The notes under the pieces were generated by a model. It was not told the DNA's origin. It did not search any database and saw only the letters and a program-made list of their open reading frames with translations. From positions 62,001-126,000 of the forward strand of contig NZ_KQ758470.1 in assembly GCF_001456955.1 (NCBI RefSeq): DNA of 64,000 bases, written 5' to 3'. The translations under genes and the position numbers were made by a program. The stretch comes from Microbacterium enclense (GTDB lineage Bacteria > Actinomycetota > Actinomycetes > Actinomycetales > Microbacteriaceae). This document shows, piece after piece, positions 1-11,065 of this stretch; position 1 is the stretch's first letter; the number at the start of each line of letters is the position of its first letter.

Positions 1-315
1 CGGGTGACCGAGACGCTCGATCGGTATGCGATACAGGATGATGCGCTTCTCGTCGCGCAGAACGGTCCACCGCGGGATGCCGTCGTCTGCCGCGGGCGGC
101 ATGATGCCGATCTCGAACGACACCTCGCGCAGCTCCGACCACGCGGAGCGGAGGAACTCCGCGGCGGTGCTCACCGCGACGTCGAAGCGTTCGACACGCG
201 TGTCGATCGGGGGGAGTGGCGGGCGCACCACCGGGCTGCGGTTCTCGCGCCCGTGACGACCGTGTCGCGACGGGCGGGTGACCGGTCGTGCCGCGCGGGA
301 TCGGCGACGCATCAT
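1..315 (-). CDS. Zincin-like metallopeptidase family protein, N-terminal part (runs off left edge)
   Basis: Reading the minus strand from an ATG at 315 gives 105 open codons that continue past the edge. The first 35 or so residues are Arg-rich. They are followed by the segment VERFDVAVSTAAEFLRSAW and then a strand ending RIILYRIPIERL. This arrangement is typical of actinobacterial members of the zincin-like metallopeptidase family (PF06262; Rv3259 in M. tuberculosis). The HExxH zinc site normally lies further downstream and is outside the window, so activity cannot be judged. A second in-frame ATG at 312 is equally possible as the start. The gene is divergent from the DUF3499 gene, the same pairing as Rv3259/Rv3258c, which supports the call. 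Substrate unknown. Confidence 0.7.
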   Translation of the reverse strand, partial: MMRRRSRAARPVTRPSRHGRHGRENRSPVVRPPLPPIDTRVERFDVAVSTAAEFLRSAWSELREVSFEIGIMPPAADDGIPRWTVLRDEKRIILYRIPIERLGHP

Positions 316-516
316 GCGCCCATCCTACGGTCGCCGGTCGAACCCGCTGCCCACGACGGCCATCGCCGGCCGGCCCGGGCACAACGGCGGGGTCCGTGTG
401 GACACGCCGCGGGTTCGGCGCCGGCACCCGGCGTGTCGCCCCGAAGTCCCGCCGTTGTGCTCGAGTCGGCCCGCGGGCAGACGGCGCGGCGTCGCTGCAG
501 CGCGAGGCCTGCTGAT

Positions 517-522
517 TAGGCT
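517..522 (+). promoter_or_regulatory. -10 box (TAGGCT) of the DUF3499 gene
   Basis: TAGGCT lies 8 nt before the ATG at 531, and no ribosome binding site fits in between. A leaderless transcript is inferred. Confidence 0.5.
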
Positions 523-530
523 GGCCCGCG

Positions 531-737
531 ATGCGAGACAGACTCTGCTCGAAGGTCGGGTGCGCCCGCGAGGCGATGAGCACCCTCACCTACGACTACG
601 GCGACCAGATGGCGGCGCTCGGCCCGCTGGGCCGTGCCGGAGATCCGCACGCCCACGACCTCTGCGCCATCCACGCTGACCGGTTGTCGGTTCCGCAGGG
701 CTGGGTCGTCGTGCGCCACGAGACGCTGCGCGCCTGA
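531..737 (+). CDS. DUF3499 family protein
   Basis: A 68-residue protein beginning MRDRLCSKVGC. It has a CxxxxC pair near the N-terminus (SKVGC), a middle TLTYDYGDQMAALGPL, and a C-terminal HDLCAIHADRL followed by GWVVVRHE. This is the standard pattern of the small actinobacterial DUF3499 family (Rv3258c). The conserved Cys and His residues suggest a small metal-binding fold, but function is unknown. The start follows a TAGGCT box directly, indicating a leaderless mRNA. It lies head-to-head with the metallopeptidase gene. Confidence 0.85.
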   Translation: MRDRLCSKVGCAREAMSTLTYDYGDQMAALGPLGRAGDPHAHDLCAIHADRLSVPQGWVVVRHETLRA

Positions 738-808
738 CGCCGCTTCCGCGGCATCCGGGAACGAGTCGCGTGGGGAGCGGGCTCGGACGTTCGGAGCGGG
801 CTCGCCCG

Positions 809-1063
809 TTTGGGGCGGGATAGGCCGACTGGGGCGGTAAATTCCTGCCCCGAACGGCGGAATCCGCCCCAAACCGAGCAGACGGGTGTCTCGTGCGTGG
901 CCCCGCCGCTCCCGCGCTGCCGCGGTGCGGGGCTTGCCAGCGTCGCGGGAGTTCGGGTTGGGATCGGCGATCTGGGGCGGGATCGGCCACTTGGGGCGGT
1001 GGATTTCCGCCCCGAACGGCGGAATCCGCCCCAAACCGAGTACGCGGGTGCCTCCTGCGTCGC
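809..1063. repeat. Two copies of a nested GGGGCGG palindromic element
   Basis: The 407-bp gap between the DUF3499 and RDD genes contains no convincing ORF. It holds two copies, about 160 bp apart, of an element of roughly 95 bp. Each copy has two GGGGCGG boxes followed by two inverted CCGCCCC boxes, so nested hairpins can form. In copy A the outer arms are TTTGGGGCGG (809-818) and CCGCCCCAAA (864-873). In copy B the closing arm is 1026-1035. The copies share a run of about 31 identical bases across the right half. Function unknown; a palindromic intergenic repeat family is likely. Confidence 0.75.
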
Positions 1064-1144
1064 CCGAACGGCAGAACGCGCCCCGAGGCGCACGAGGGCG
1101 TTCGCGGCGCGCTCCGCGCCGGGCCAGCGGTGGGGCCGGGGGCC

Positions 1145-1975
1145 TCAGGGACGCTCGGTGAGCGCCGCGGCGCGCTCGTTCTCGAGCAGCAGCGCGCGGT
1201 ACTCCCGATCGCGTCGCACCGCCGACACGGCGCGCACGAACGTCTCGGCATCCACCGTGGGATGGGGGGACACGAAGGGCGCCACCGCCTCGGCGAGGGA
1301 TGCCGCGACGCGCGCCCGGGCGGCGGGTTCCAGGGCGTCCGCACCGCGCACGAAGCGCGACACGCGGGCGGCGAGGCGATCGGGGAGCCGCGAGACGTCG
1401 GCGACGTCGGCCCAGGCATCGAGCCCGGGCGGGAGGCCGGGTGCGGCGGGCGGGAGGGGGCGTGTGCGGGTGCGTTCGCTGGCGGTTCCCGCGAGCAGGT
1501 CGCCGAGGCGTTGCGCGCGGGGCGTGAACATGCCGACCACCGCCGCGACTGCGCCGAGCGTGAACCAGAGCTCCAGCACACCGATCAGTGCGCGGATCAT
1601 CGCGTGGCGGAAGCCCGCCGCCCCGCCGTCCGCGCGCACGATGCGCGCCCCGACGGCCAGACGCCCGAGACTCCGCCCGCGAGAGAGCGTCTCGATGGTG
1701 GTGGGCACCACGACCATGACCAGCACCAGCAGCGAGATGACGCCGATACCGATGGCCGACTCGGGCAGCGTGCCCTCTCCGACCATGGCGACCAGCAGCA
1801 GCCCACCCCCGATGAGCAGGGCCACGCCGACGAGGAAGTCGATGAGCGCGCCGACGGCCCGCAGGAAGAGGCCGACCGGCTGCACGTCGAGGGCCACCGC
1901 CTCGCCGGTGAGCGTCTCGTCGGCGCTCATGTGGACGAGGGCGGCCGCGGGGGCCGGGGGCGTCGACGAAGCCAT
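1145..1975 (-). CDS. RDD family membrane protein
   Basis: A 276-residue protein. The RDD domain (about residues 25-170) has three hydrophobic segments near 38-64, 73-95 and 128-150. They carry the diagnostic polar residues of the family (FLRAVGALIDF in the first helix, and SRGRSLGRLAVGARIV before the third). A soluble Arg/Ala-rich tail of about 100 residues follows. RDD proteins are often paired with SpoIIM-type proteins in Actinobacteria, and here the SpoIIM gene starts only 16 bp away on the other strand. I chose the ATG at 1975 because upstream codons fall inside the neighbouring gene. An internal ATG (MSADETLTG) is an alternative. A transport or membrane-remodelling role is only inferred. 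Confidence 0.85.
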   Translation of the reverse strand: MASSTPPAPAAALVHMSADETLTGEAVALDVQPVGLFLRAVGALIDFLVGVALLIGGGLLLVAMVGEGTLPESAIGIGVISLLVLVMVVVPTTIETLSRGRSLGRLAVGARIVRADGGAAGFRHAMIRALIGVLELWFTLGAVAAVVGMFTPRAQRLGDLLAGTASERTRTRPLPPAAPGLPPGLDAWADVADVSRLPDRLAARVSRFVRGADALEPAARARVAASLAEAVAPFVSPHPTVDAETFVRAVSAVRRDREYRALLLENERAAALTERP

Positions 1976-1978
1976 GCG

Positions 1979-1984
1979 TACAGT
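1979..1984 (+). promoter_or_regulatory. -10 box (TACAGT) of the SpoIIM gene
   Basis: TACAGT sits 7 nt before the ATG at 1992, in the 16-bp gap between divergent genes. A leaderless start is inferred. Confidence 0.4.
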
Positions 1985-1991
1985 TGACCAC

Positions 1992-2987
1992 ATGGATCTC
2001 GACGCCCTCACGGCCGCCCGCCGCGACGAGTGGGCACGCCTCGACGAGCTCGGGCGCACGCGGCGTCTGAACGGCGCCGAGGTCGATGAGCTCGTCACCC
2101 GCTACCGCGCGGCGTCGGCCGACCTCGCCGACATCAAGAGCTCGGCCGGACGCACGCCCCAGGGCGACTACGTGTCGATCCTGCTCGCGCGGACGCGTCT
2201 GCGCCTCACCGGGGTGCGCGAAAACGTTCTGAAGCAGTTGCCGCGTTTCTTCCTGCTTCAGCTGCCGGCGGCTCTGTACCGGGTGCGGTGGATGACGCTG
2301 GCGGTCACGGTCTTCTTCGTGGCGGTGTCGACGCTGGTGGCCGCGTGGATCTCGAGCGACCCGGCGACCGTCGCCGCGCTCGGCGCGCAGAGCGATCTGC
2401 AGAACTACGCCGACGAGCAGTTCATCGACTATTACCGCGAGAATCCGAATGCGATCTTCGCGGGGACGGTCTGGACGAACAACGCCTGGATCGCGGCGCA
2501 GTGCGTGATGTTCGGGGTGACCGGCATCTGGCCGGTCATGGTCATCATGCAGAACGCCGTGGGCGTGGGCCAGTCGGCCGCCATCATGATCGCCTTCGAC
2601 CGCGCCGATGTGTTCTTCCAGTTCATCCTCCCGCACGGTCTGCTCGAGCTCACGTGCATCTTCGTCGCGGGAGCGGCGGGGCTGCAGATCTTCTGGGCGT
2701 GGGTGGCGCCCGGACGCCGGACGCGCGCGGCGGCGCTCGCCGCGGCCGGACGCTCGCTCGCGACGGTGGCGGTGGGCCTCGTCTTCGCCCTCGCGCTCTC
2801 GGGCGTGGTCGAGGGCTTCGTCACACCGCGCGACTGGCCGTGGCAGATCAAGATCGCCATCGGGGCGGGGGCGCTGGGTGTGTTCCTCTTCTACATGCTG
2901 TGGGTGGGCCGCCGGGCCGCACGCGCCGGCGAGACGGGAGACCTGACGGAGTACGAGGCGGGCACGCCGACGCTGACGGCCGGGTGA
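1992..2987 (+). CDS. Stage II sporulation protein M-like integral membrane protein
   Basis: A 331-residue protein matching the SpoIIM/DUF95 family. The N-terminal cytoplasmic stretch (MDLDALTAARRDEW to about residue 90) is followed by a first membrane helix (WMTLAVTVFFVAVSTL). A conserved loop follows (YYRENPNAIFAGTVWTNN), then further helices including the family-typical FQFILPHGLLELTCIF. This non-sporulating lineage keeps SpoIIM homologues next to RDD, MoxR and DUF58 genes, and their role is unknown. Here the pair is separated from the MoxR/DUF58 cluster (11-16.7 kb) by furA-katG and the ole operon. Confidence 0.85.
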   Translation: MDLDALTAARRDEWARLDELGRTRRLNGAEVDELVTRYRAASADLADIKSSAGRTPQGDYVSILLARTRLRLTGVRENVLKQLPRFFLLQLPAALYRVRWMTLAVTVFFVAVSTLVAAWISSDPATVAALGAQSDLQNYADEQFIDYYRENPNAIFAGTVWTNNAWIAAQCVMFGVTGIWPVMVIMQNAVGVGQSAAIMIAFDRADVFFQFILPHGLLELTCIFVAGAAGLQIFWAWVAPGRRTRAAALAAAGRSLATVAVGLVFALALSGVVEGFVTPRDWPWQIKIAIGAGALGVFLFYMLWVGRRAARAGETGDLTEYEAGTPTLTAG

Positions 2988-3024
2988 ACGGCATCCCGAT
3001 TCCGACCTTTCACCGGCGTGTCAT

Positions 3025-3041
3025 TTTTGATTCATTCAAAA
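3025..3041. promoter_or_regulatory. Putative FurA operator
   Basis: An AT-rich inverted repeat, TTTTGA-N5-TCAAAA, stands out from the GC-rich surroundings and ends 6 bp before the furA -10 box. Its position over the promoter fits autorepression of furA-katG, as established for FurA in other actinobacteria. Binding here is inferred. Confidence 0.6.
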
Positions 3042-3046
3042 GTAGG

Positions 3047-3052
3047 TAGGCT
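3047..3052 (+). promoter_or_regulatory. -10 box (TAGGCT) of furA-katG
   Basis: TAGGCT lies 6 nt before the GTG start of furA, giving a leaderless mRNA by inference. Mycobacterial furA is also transcribed without a leader. Confidence 0.55.
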
Positions 3053-3058
3053 CGTCGT

Positions 3059-5769
<2,711 letters not shown>

Positions 5770-5804
5770 GCCCCGCCCCGGCCGCTCCGCGGCGCGGTGC
5801 ACGC

Positions 5805-5835
5805 AAGGCCCGTCCCCTGATCGGGGGCGGGCCTT
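5805..5835 (+). terminator. Terminator hairpin after katG
   Basis: A 13-bp stem (AAGGCCCGTCCCC with GGGGGCGGGCCTT, one G-U pair) lies 35 bp after the katG stop. Confidence 0.65.
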
Positions 5836-5910
5836 CCGTCGTCCTGCCTGTGCTCGTCGGGTGCCGACCTGCGCGGTGTCAGGGGGCGCCGAGTGCTCGC
5901 CGTCAGCGGA

Positions 5911-6245
5911 TGAGTTGCGGCCTGTGTTCGCGGTGGGCGCGGCGGGGCGGGCAGAGGGCGCAAGTCACCGGGGGTGGGGGGCGGCGGCCCAGCGGGGTCG
6001 GGGCGGCGAGTCACCGGGGTGGGTCGATGCGCCGGGCGTTAGGCGCGGGTTGTCGTGACGTGGGAGGCGTTCGGGGGTGAGTTGCGGCGTGTGTTCGCGG
6101 TGGGTGCGGCGGCGCGGGCGGAGGGCGCAAGTCAGCGGGGGTGGGTGCGGCGGCGCGGGCGGAGGGCGCAAGTCGCCCGAGGTGGGGGCGGCGGGGCGGG
6201 CGGAGGGCGCAAGTCACCGGGGGTGGGGCGGCGGCCCAGCGGGGC
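5911..6245. repeat. GC-rich tandem and dispersed repeats between katG and oleD
   Basis: The 514-bp gap has no credible gene. The GAGGGCGCAAGTC core starts at 5953, 6121, 6162 and 6203; the last three copies are in exact 41-bp register. A larger module beginning GAGTTGCGGC is present at 5912 and again at 6079. Open frames across it are Pro/Arg-rich by-products. The repeats could arise by slippage; function unknown. Confidence 0.8.
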
Positions 6246-6283
6246 AGAGGGCTCCGGGAACGGCGGAGCAGGATGCCGGCGCG

Positions 6284-7243
6284 TCAGGCGAGCGACAGGC
6301 GGTGCAGGCCCTCATCCAGCGTCACGGCGGGCGCCCACCGGAGGTCGCGGCGGATCTCGCTCTGGTCGAACCAGTGCGCCGTCGACAGCTGCTCGGCGAG
6401 GAAGCGGGTCATGGGCGGCTCGTCCTCGCCCGGGCGAACGGCCCAGACACGCTCGACCACAGCGCCCGCCGCGCGCGCCAGCCCCGCCGGCACGCTGAAC
6501 CGCGGCGGCTCGACACCCGAGGCGCGGCAGATCCCCGCGAGCAGATCGCCGACCGGCCGCGGTTCGCCGTTGGTCAGCACGTACGCCCGCCCGCTGACGT
6601 CGTCGACGCGGTCGAGGGCGGCGACGATCCCGGATGCCGCGTTGTCGACGTACGTGGAGTCGATCAGCGCCGTACCGCCGTTGAGCAGCGGCAGGCGGCC
6701 GCGGCGGGCGCGGTCGACGATGCGCGCGACGAGCTGGGTGTCGCCCGGCCCCCACACCAGGTGCGGGCGGATCGCGACGAGCGCCATGTCATCGCCCGCG
6801 CGCGAGAGCGCGAGCAGCTCGGCCTCGGCCTTCGTGCGGGCGTATTCGCCGCGCGCGGCATCCGGATCCGCGGGCTCGGCACCGACGCCCGCGAGGGCGT
6901 GTCCGGCGTGCGCGACCGACGGCGACGACACGTGCACGACGCGCGAGACCCCCGCGGCTCCGGCCGCGTCGAGCAGCGTGCGCGTTCCCTCGACGTTGAC
7001 GGCGCGGAACTGCGCCGGGTCTCCCGCGAGCGAAACCTTCGCGGCCAGGTGAATGACACCGTCGACGCCGTCGAGGGCGGATGCCACGGCATCCGCATCG
7101 GTGACCGAACCGAGGTGGTCGTCGGCGCCGTCGACGCCCGAGGGACGGCGCTGCAGGGTGCGCACATCGTGCCCGGCGTCGTGCAGGGCGCGCACGACGG
7201 CCCGGCCGAGGAAGCCGGACGCGCCGGTCGCGAGAACCTTCAC
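6284..7243 (-). CDS. oleD: NAD-dependent epimerase/dehydratase, likely OleD (2-alkyl-3-ketoalkanoate reductase)
   Basis: A 319-residue extended short-chain dehydrogenase. The N-terminal Rossmann motif is ATGASGFLG. It has VIHLAAKVS, a catalytic Ser in VVHVSSPSV, and the YxxxK pair in GEYARTKAEAE. The C-terminal part matches 3-beta-HSD-like enzymes (RPHLVWGPGDTQLV). As the last gene of oleA-oleBC-oleD it would reduce the beta-keto acid made by OleA to the beta-hydroxy acid used by OleC and OleB for long-chain olefins. The GTG start overlaps the oleBC stop (GTGA), indicating [13 protein letters not shown] coupling. Family membership is clear; the Ole role rests on context. Confidence 0.88.
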   Translation of the reverse strand: MKVLATGASGFLGRAVVRALHDAGHDVRTLQRRPSGVDGADDHLGSVTDADAVASALDGVDGVIHLAAKVSLAGDPAQFRAVNVEGTRTLLDAAGAAGVSRVVHVSSPSVAHAGHALAGVGAEPADPDAARGEYARTKAEAELLALSRAGDDMALVAIRPHLVWGPGDTQLVARIVDRARRGRLPLLNGGTALIDSTYVDNAASGIVAALDRVDDVSGRAYVLTNGEPRPVGDLLAGICRASGVEPPRFSVPAGLARAAGAVVERVWAVRPGEDEPPMTRFLAEQLSTAHWFDQSEIRRDLRWAPAVTLDEGLHRLSLA

Positions 7244-9921
7244 GGCGCCGTCGGCTTCTCGCCCGCGAGGAGGCGCTCGGCCCAGGCGGCCACGCGCGTG
7301 CGGTCGATCTTGGAGTTGTGCCGGATGTCGGTGGGGAGCGTCGGCACCACCAGCACGGCGGCGAGGCGCTGCGAGGTGGACGCGCGCACATCGTCGGCGA
7401 GGGAGGGGGATGCCAGGCCGGGACGCCGCGCACCCGCCTCGACGACCGCGACGACGACCTGGCGGCCGACGGGTCCGACCCCGACCGCGGCGGCGCGGGT
7501 CACGGCGTCGACGGTCTCGGCATCCTGTTCGATGCCGACGGGGGTGACGGGACCCTCGGCGGTGGTGATGACGTGGGGGAGGCGCCCCTCGACCCAGAGG
7601 CGCCCGTCGGCGTCGAGGTGACCGACGTCGCCGGTGCGGTGCCAGCGGTCGGGGAGTCCCCGCCGGGCCTCGCGGTCGGTGACGTAGAGGCGGAAGTAGC
7701 CGCGCTTGAGGTGGGGAGCCGAGATGACGATCTCGCCGGTCACGCCGGCCTCCGTCGTCGGCTCGCCCGTCGCACGTCCGTCTGCGTCGATCGCCGAGAT
7801 GCGCACCTGGCCCGTGCCGAGCGGCCGGCCGACGCAGACGCCGCGGTCGCCGGCCGCCCGTTCGATCTCGGGCAGGGTCACGTCGGCGACGAGCAGGCAC
7901 TCGGTCATGCCGTACGGAGTGTGCGCGACCGCGTGGGGCATGAGCCGTTGAGCGCTGCGCAATAGATCGACGCTCACGGGCGCGCCGGTCGAGAGGAAGG
8001 TCTCGACGCGCTCCAGGGCGGCGCGGTCGTCGGGGGCGAGCGCCGCAGCGGTGGCGACCACGTTGGCCACGGCCGCCGGGGAGAGGAACACCATCCGCGC
8101 GTCGGAGGCGCGCACCGCCGCCGCGACCGCCGCGGCGGTGAGGGTGCGGGGCGCCGAGACGTCCATGTCGGGCGTCGCCGACCGCGTGCCGAGGGCCGGG
8201 CCGAGCAGCGCGAACGGTGCGAACCCGGTGACGAGGCCCGTGTCGGCGGTCACCCCGAAGTGGGCGGCGAGGGTGTCGCGCAGCGCCGTCAACTGCGCGT
8301 GCGTGTACACGACGCCCTTCGCGGGGCCCGTGGAGCCCGAGGTGAACAATACGGCGGCCTCGGCGTCGGGGGCCGGCGGCTCGGGCAGCGCGCGACCGCG
8401 GCCGGCGCGGGCGAGGTCGGACAGGCTCGCCTCGACCCCCAGCGCGCGGCTCGTGGCGGCGGGCAGCGCCGCGGCCGAGATCCGACGACCGGGCCAGCCC
8501 AGGGCGCGTGCGGCGGCGAGCCCCGCGACCTCGCCGATGACGACGTCGGGCACGGCGCCGCGCACGGCGCGCGACAGACCCCGGATGCCGAGCCCCCGGT
8601 CGGCCACGACGACCACCGCGCCGATGCGCAGGCACGCGTACAGCGCGGCGGTGAGGGTGGGACCGGGCTGCACGAGGAGGGAGACACGGTCGCCCGCGCG
8701 CACACCGAAGGCGTCGAGGCCGGCGGCGAGCTCGTCGACGCGTGTCGAGAGCTGACGCCAGCTCACCCGGAGCGGCTCGCCGTCACGGGTGGCGGTCATG
8801 TCGATCACCGCGGTGTCGTCGTCGTCGCGGCGGGCGTCGAGGGCGTCCCAGAGGTGCCCGCGGGAGGGTGTCGCGCCCTCCGCGGGTGTGGTCGGCTTCG
8901 AGCCGCGGCCGGCGGCGGTGCGGCGCGTCGCGGCTGCTGTGGCCGTCATGCCCGCGTCACCGGCATCCACGACCTTCTCGTCGAGCCAGTCGAGCACCAC
9001 GTCGGCGTACGGGCGCTCTTCGGCGATGAGGTGTCCGGCGCCTTCGAAGCGGTGCACGTCGGCGTGGGGGAGGCGCTCGGTGAGGTCGTCGAGGTGTCCC
9101 TCGCCGAACACGGGGTCTTTCGGACCGCGCAGGAACAGCGCCGGCACCGTGAGCTCGCGGAGCCCCGCCGACATCCGGCGCAGCGCGGGCGTGCTCTCAT
9201 CGGCCGCGGTGGCGGGGATGTCGGCGACGAACCCGCCGATGCCGCGGCGGCGCGCCACCGTGGCGTACGGCGCGCGGAAGGCGGCGCGGACGGCCGGGTC
9301 GAGGTCGGCGAGGGCGAGGGTGGTGTCGAGGAACGCCGTGGTGCCGGTCGTGCCGGCGGCGAGCATCCCGCGAGCGGTGGCCACGCGCAGCGCGAACGGC
9401 AGCGGGGCGCCGTCGGGGTGATGCACGGCGGTGTTCAGGGCGATGACGGCTGCGAGGCGGTCACGGTTCTCGACGGCCCACCCCAGCGACACCGGTCCGC
9501 CCCAGTCGTGGCCGATGGTCACGATCGGACCCCGGATGCCGAGCTCGTTCACGAGCGCGTCGAGGTCGGCAATGCGCTGGGCCAGGGTGCGACGAATGTC
9601 GGAGCGCTCCGAGAAGCCCATCTCGAGCTGATCCACGGCGACGACGCGCCACGCGGTGCCGGTATCGGCACGAGCGAGAGAGGCGGCGATGAGCGCCCGC
9701 CACAGGTACGACCACGTGGGGTTGCCGTGGACGGCGACGATGGTGCCGACGGGCTCGATGCCGCGCGCGTCGAGCGCGTCGCCGGTGTCGAGCACGTGCC
9801 AGGTGCGGGTGGAACCGGCGTCGGCGGCGACACCGTCGACGGCGACGAGGCGGGAGAGCGCCGGGTCGAGTCCGGGCAGACCCACGGGGGGAAGGGTGGC
9901 GCCGAGGGCGGTGACCCTCAC
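7240..9921 (-). CDS. oleBC: OleBC fusion: alpha/beta hydrolase (beta-lactone decarboxylase) plus AMP-ligase (beta-lactone synthetase)
   Basis: An 893-residue two-domain protein. Residues 1-330 are a haloalkane-dehalogenase-like alpha/beta hydrolase: the oxyanion motif is VAVHGNPTWSYLW, the nucleophile Asp139 is in TIGHDWGG, and the late His is in FEGAGHLIAEERP. After an Ala/Arg-rich linker, residues from about 345 on form an acyl-adenylate ligase with the P-loop VLFTSGSTGPAKG, TPYGMTE and DRWHRTGDVG. OleC closes beta-hydroxy acids to beta-lactones and OleB decarboxylates these to cis-olefins. Natural OleBC fusions are characteristic of actinobacterial producers such as Micrococcus. The GTG start overlaps the oleA stop by 4 nt. 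Confidence 0.93.
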   Translation of the reverse strand: MRVTALGATLPPVGLPGLDPALSRLVAVDGVAADAGSTRTWHVLDTGDALDARGIEPVGTIVAVHGNPTWSYLWRALIAASLARADTGTAWRVVAVDQLEMGFSERSDIRRTLAQRIADLDALVNELGIRGPIVTIGHDWGGPVSLGWAVENRDRLAAVIALNTAVHHPDGAPLPFALRVATARGMLAAGTTGTTAFLDTTLALADLDPAVRAAFRAPYATVARRRGIGGFVADIPATAADESTPALRRMSAGLRELTVPALFLRGPKDPVFGEGHLDDLTERLPHADVHRFEGAGHLIAEERPYADVVLDWLDEKVVDAGDAGMTATAAATRRTAAGRGSKPTTPAEGATPSRGHLWDALDARRDDDDTAVIDMTATRDGEPLRVSWRQLSTRVDELAAGLDAFGVRAGDRVSLLVQPGPTLTAALYACLRIGAVVVVADRGLGIRGLSRAVRGAVPDVVIGEVAGLAAARALGWPGRRISAAALPAATSRALGVEASLSDLARAGRGRALPEPPAPDAEAAVLFTSGSTGPAKGVVYTHAQLTALRDTLAAHFGVTADTGLVTGFAPFALLGPALGTRSATPDMDVSAPRTLTAAAVAAAVRASDARMVFLSPAAVANVVATAAALAPDDRAALERVETFLSTGAPVSVDLLRSAQRLMPHAVAHTPYGMTECLLVADVTLPEIERAAGDRGVCVGRPLGTGQVRISAIDADGRATGEPTTEAGVTGEIVISAPHLKRGYFRLYVTDREARRGLPDRWHRTGDVGHLDADGRLWVEGRLPHVITTAEGPVTPVGIEQDAETVDAVTRAAAVGVGPVGRQVVVAVVEAGARRPGLASPSLADDVRASTSQRLAAVLVVPTLPTDIRHNSKIDRTRVAAWAERLLAGEKPTAP

Positions 9922-10940
9922 CAGGCCAGCTCCAGCATGCCGGTGTTCAGCCCGGAGCCCACTCCCATCAGCAGGACGCGGTCGCCGCGGCGCAACGTCT
10001 TCTGCTCCGCAGCGAGGGTGATGGGGATGGATGCCGGACCCACGTTGCCCAAGGTCGGGTAGGTGACGGGTACCTTGCTGCGGTCGAGCTTGGCCGCGCG
10101 GACGATGGCGGAGGTGTGGACCGACGAGACCTGATGCGTGACGTAGCGATCCATTCCCGTCCACGAGAACTCGTCCTTCGCCTCCTTCCAGGCCGAGACG
10201 ACGAGGTCGAGACCGCCCTTGAGCAGCGCCTTGGCGTCGGTGAACATGCCGTCGACACTGCCGACGCACAGGTCGTAGAACTGCGTCGCCGCGCGCGTGA
10301 CGCCGCCCACGATGCGGTGGCCCTCGGGGTGGGCGCTCGCGCGGCCGAGCACCGCGGCGGCCGCTCCCGACCCGAGGGTCAGCGAGGCGAACTCCTGCAT
10401 GAACGCATCGCGGTCGAGGTCTTCGCGCACGAGGCGGTTGATGGTGTTGACCTGGATCTCGTCGGCATCCTCGCCGTTGACGATGAGGGCGTAGTCGACC
10501 TGACCCGACTGGATCATGCCGGCGGCGAGGCTCATGCCGTTGATGAACCCGAGGCAGGCGTTGGCCACGTCGAAGTTGATCGCCGAGCTCGGCAGCCCCA
10601 GGCCGTGGTGCAGCCGCACGGCCACCGAGGGCTCGAGGTGCTTGCGCGTCACCGAGGTATTGATGATCAGACCGATCTGGCTGGGGTGCACCCCCGCCTC
10701 GGCCAGAGCCTGCTTGCCCGCGGCGATCGTCGCCTCGTCGGACGACTCGCCCTCGGCCCAGTTGCGGCGCTCGTTCACGCCCGCCACGCGGCGCAGCAGG
10801 CCCGGCTTCAGCTTCAGCCGCTGGAGCGCAGGAGCCAACCTCGCCTCGATGTCGTCGGACGTCGTCACGCGGCTGGGCAGGACGCCCGCCACCGAAACAA
10901 GGGCCACATCATCGAAGCGCGTGGTGGCGTTACCTGGCAA
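9918..10940 (-). CDS. oleA: OleA, thiolase-family long-chain acyl-CoA condensing enzyme
   Basis: A 340-residue ketosynthase III/thiolase-fold enzyme that joins two fatty acyl-CoAs head to head into a 2-alkyl-3-ketoacid. The catalytic Cys is residue 129 (FDVANACLGF), with His269 (YVTHQVSSVH) and Asn299 (TLGNVGPASIP) completing the active site. I chose a TTG start at 10940 because GGGAG precedes it by a good spacing. The resulting N-terminus (PGNATTRFDDVALVSV) also lines up with known actinobacterial OleA proteins. It is the first gene of the ole operon. A long open extension upstream is compositional. Confidence 0.9.
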   Translation of the reverse strand: MPGNATTRFDDVALVSVAGVLPSRVTTSDDIEARLAPALQRLKLKPGLLRRVAGVNERRNWAEGESSDEATIAAGKQALAEAGVHPSQIGLIINTSVTRKHLEPSVAVRLHHGLGLPSSAINFDVANACLGFINGMSLAAGMIQSGQVDYALIVNGEDADEIQVNTINRLVREDLDRDAFMQEFASLTLGSGAAAAVLGRASAHPEGHRIVGGVTRAATQFYDLCVGSVDGMFTDAKALLKGGLDLVVSAWKEAKDEFSWTGMDRYVTHQVSSVHTSAIVRAAKLDRSKVPVTYPTLGNVGPASIPITLAAEQKTLRRGDRVLLMGVGSGLNTGMLELAW

Positions 10941-11065
10941 GAGAGCTCCCGCATCCTGTGCGTAGACGGCGCAGCCGCGCACGGAGGGGACGCGCGTACG
11001 GCTCGAAGGGTACCCCTCAGGATAAGCCGCGACGTATGTCCGGGGCTGCATGGGGGCTGGGTGTG

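Noticed and set aside
516-2636. A 706-codon minus-strand frame across 0.5-2.6 kb
   Set aside because: It crosses the DUF3499, repeat, RDD and SpoIIM regions in the wrong frames and is Arg/His-rich.
5911-6245. CRISPR array
   Set aside because: The 41-bp units abut directly without variable spacers, and there are no cas genes.
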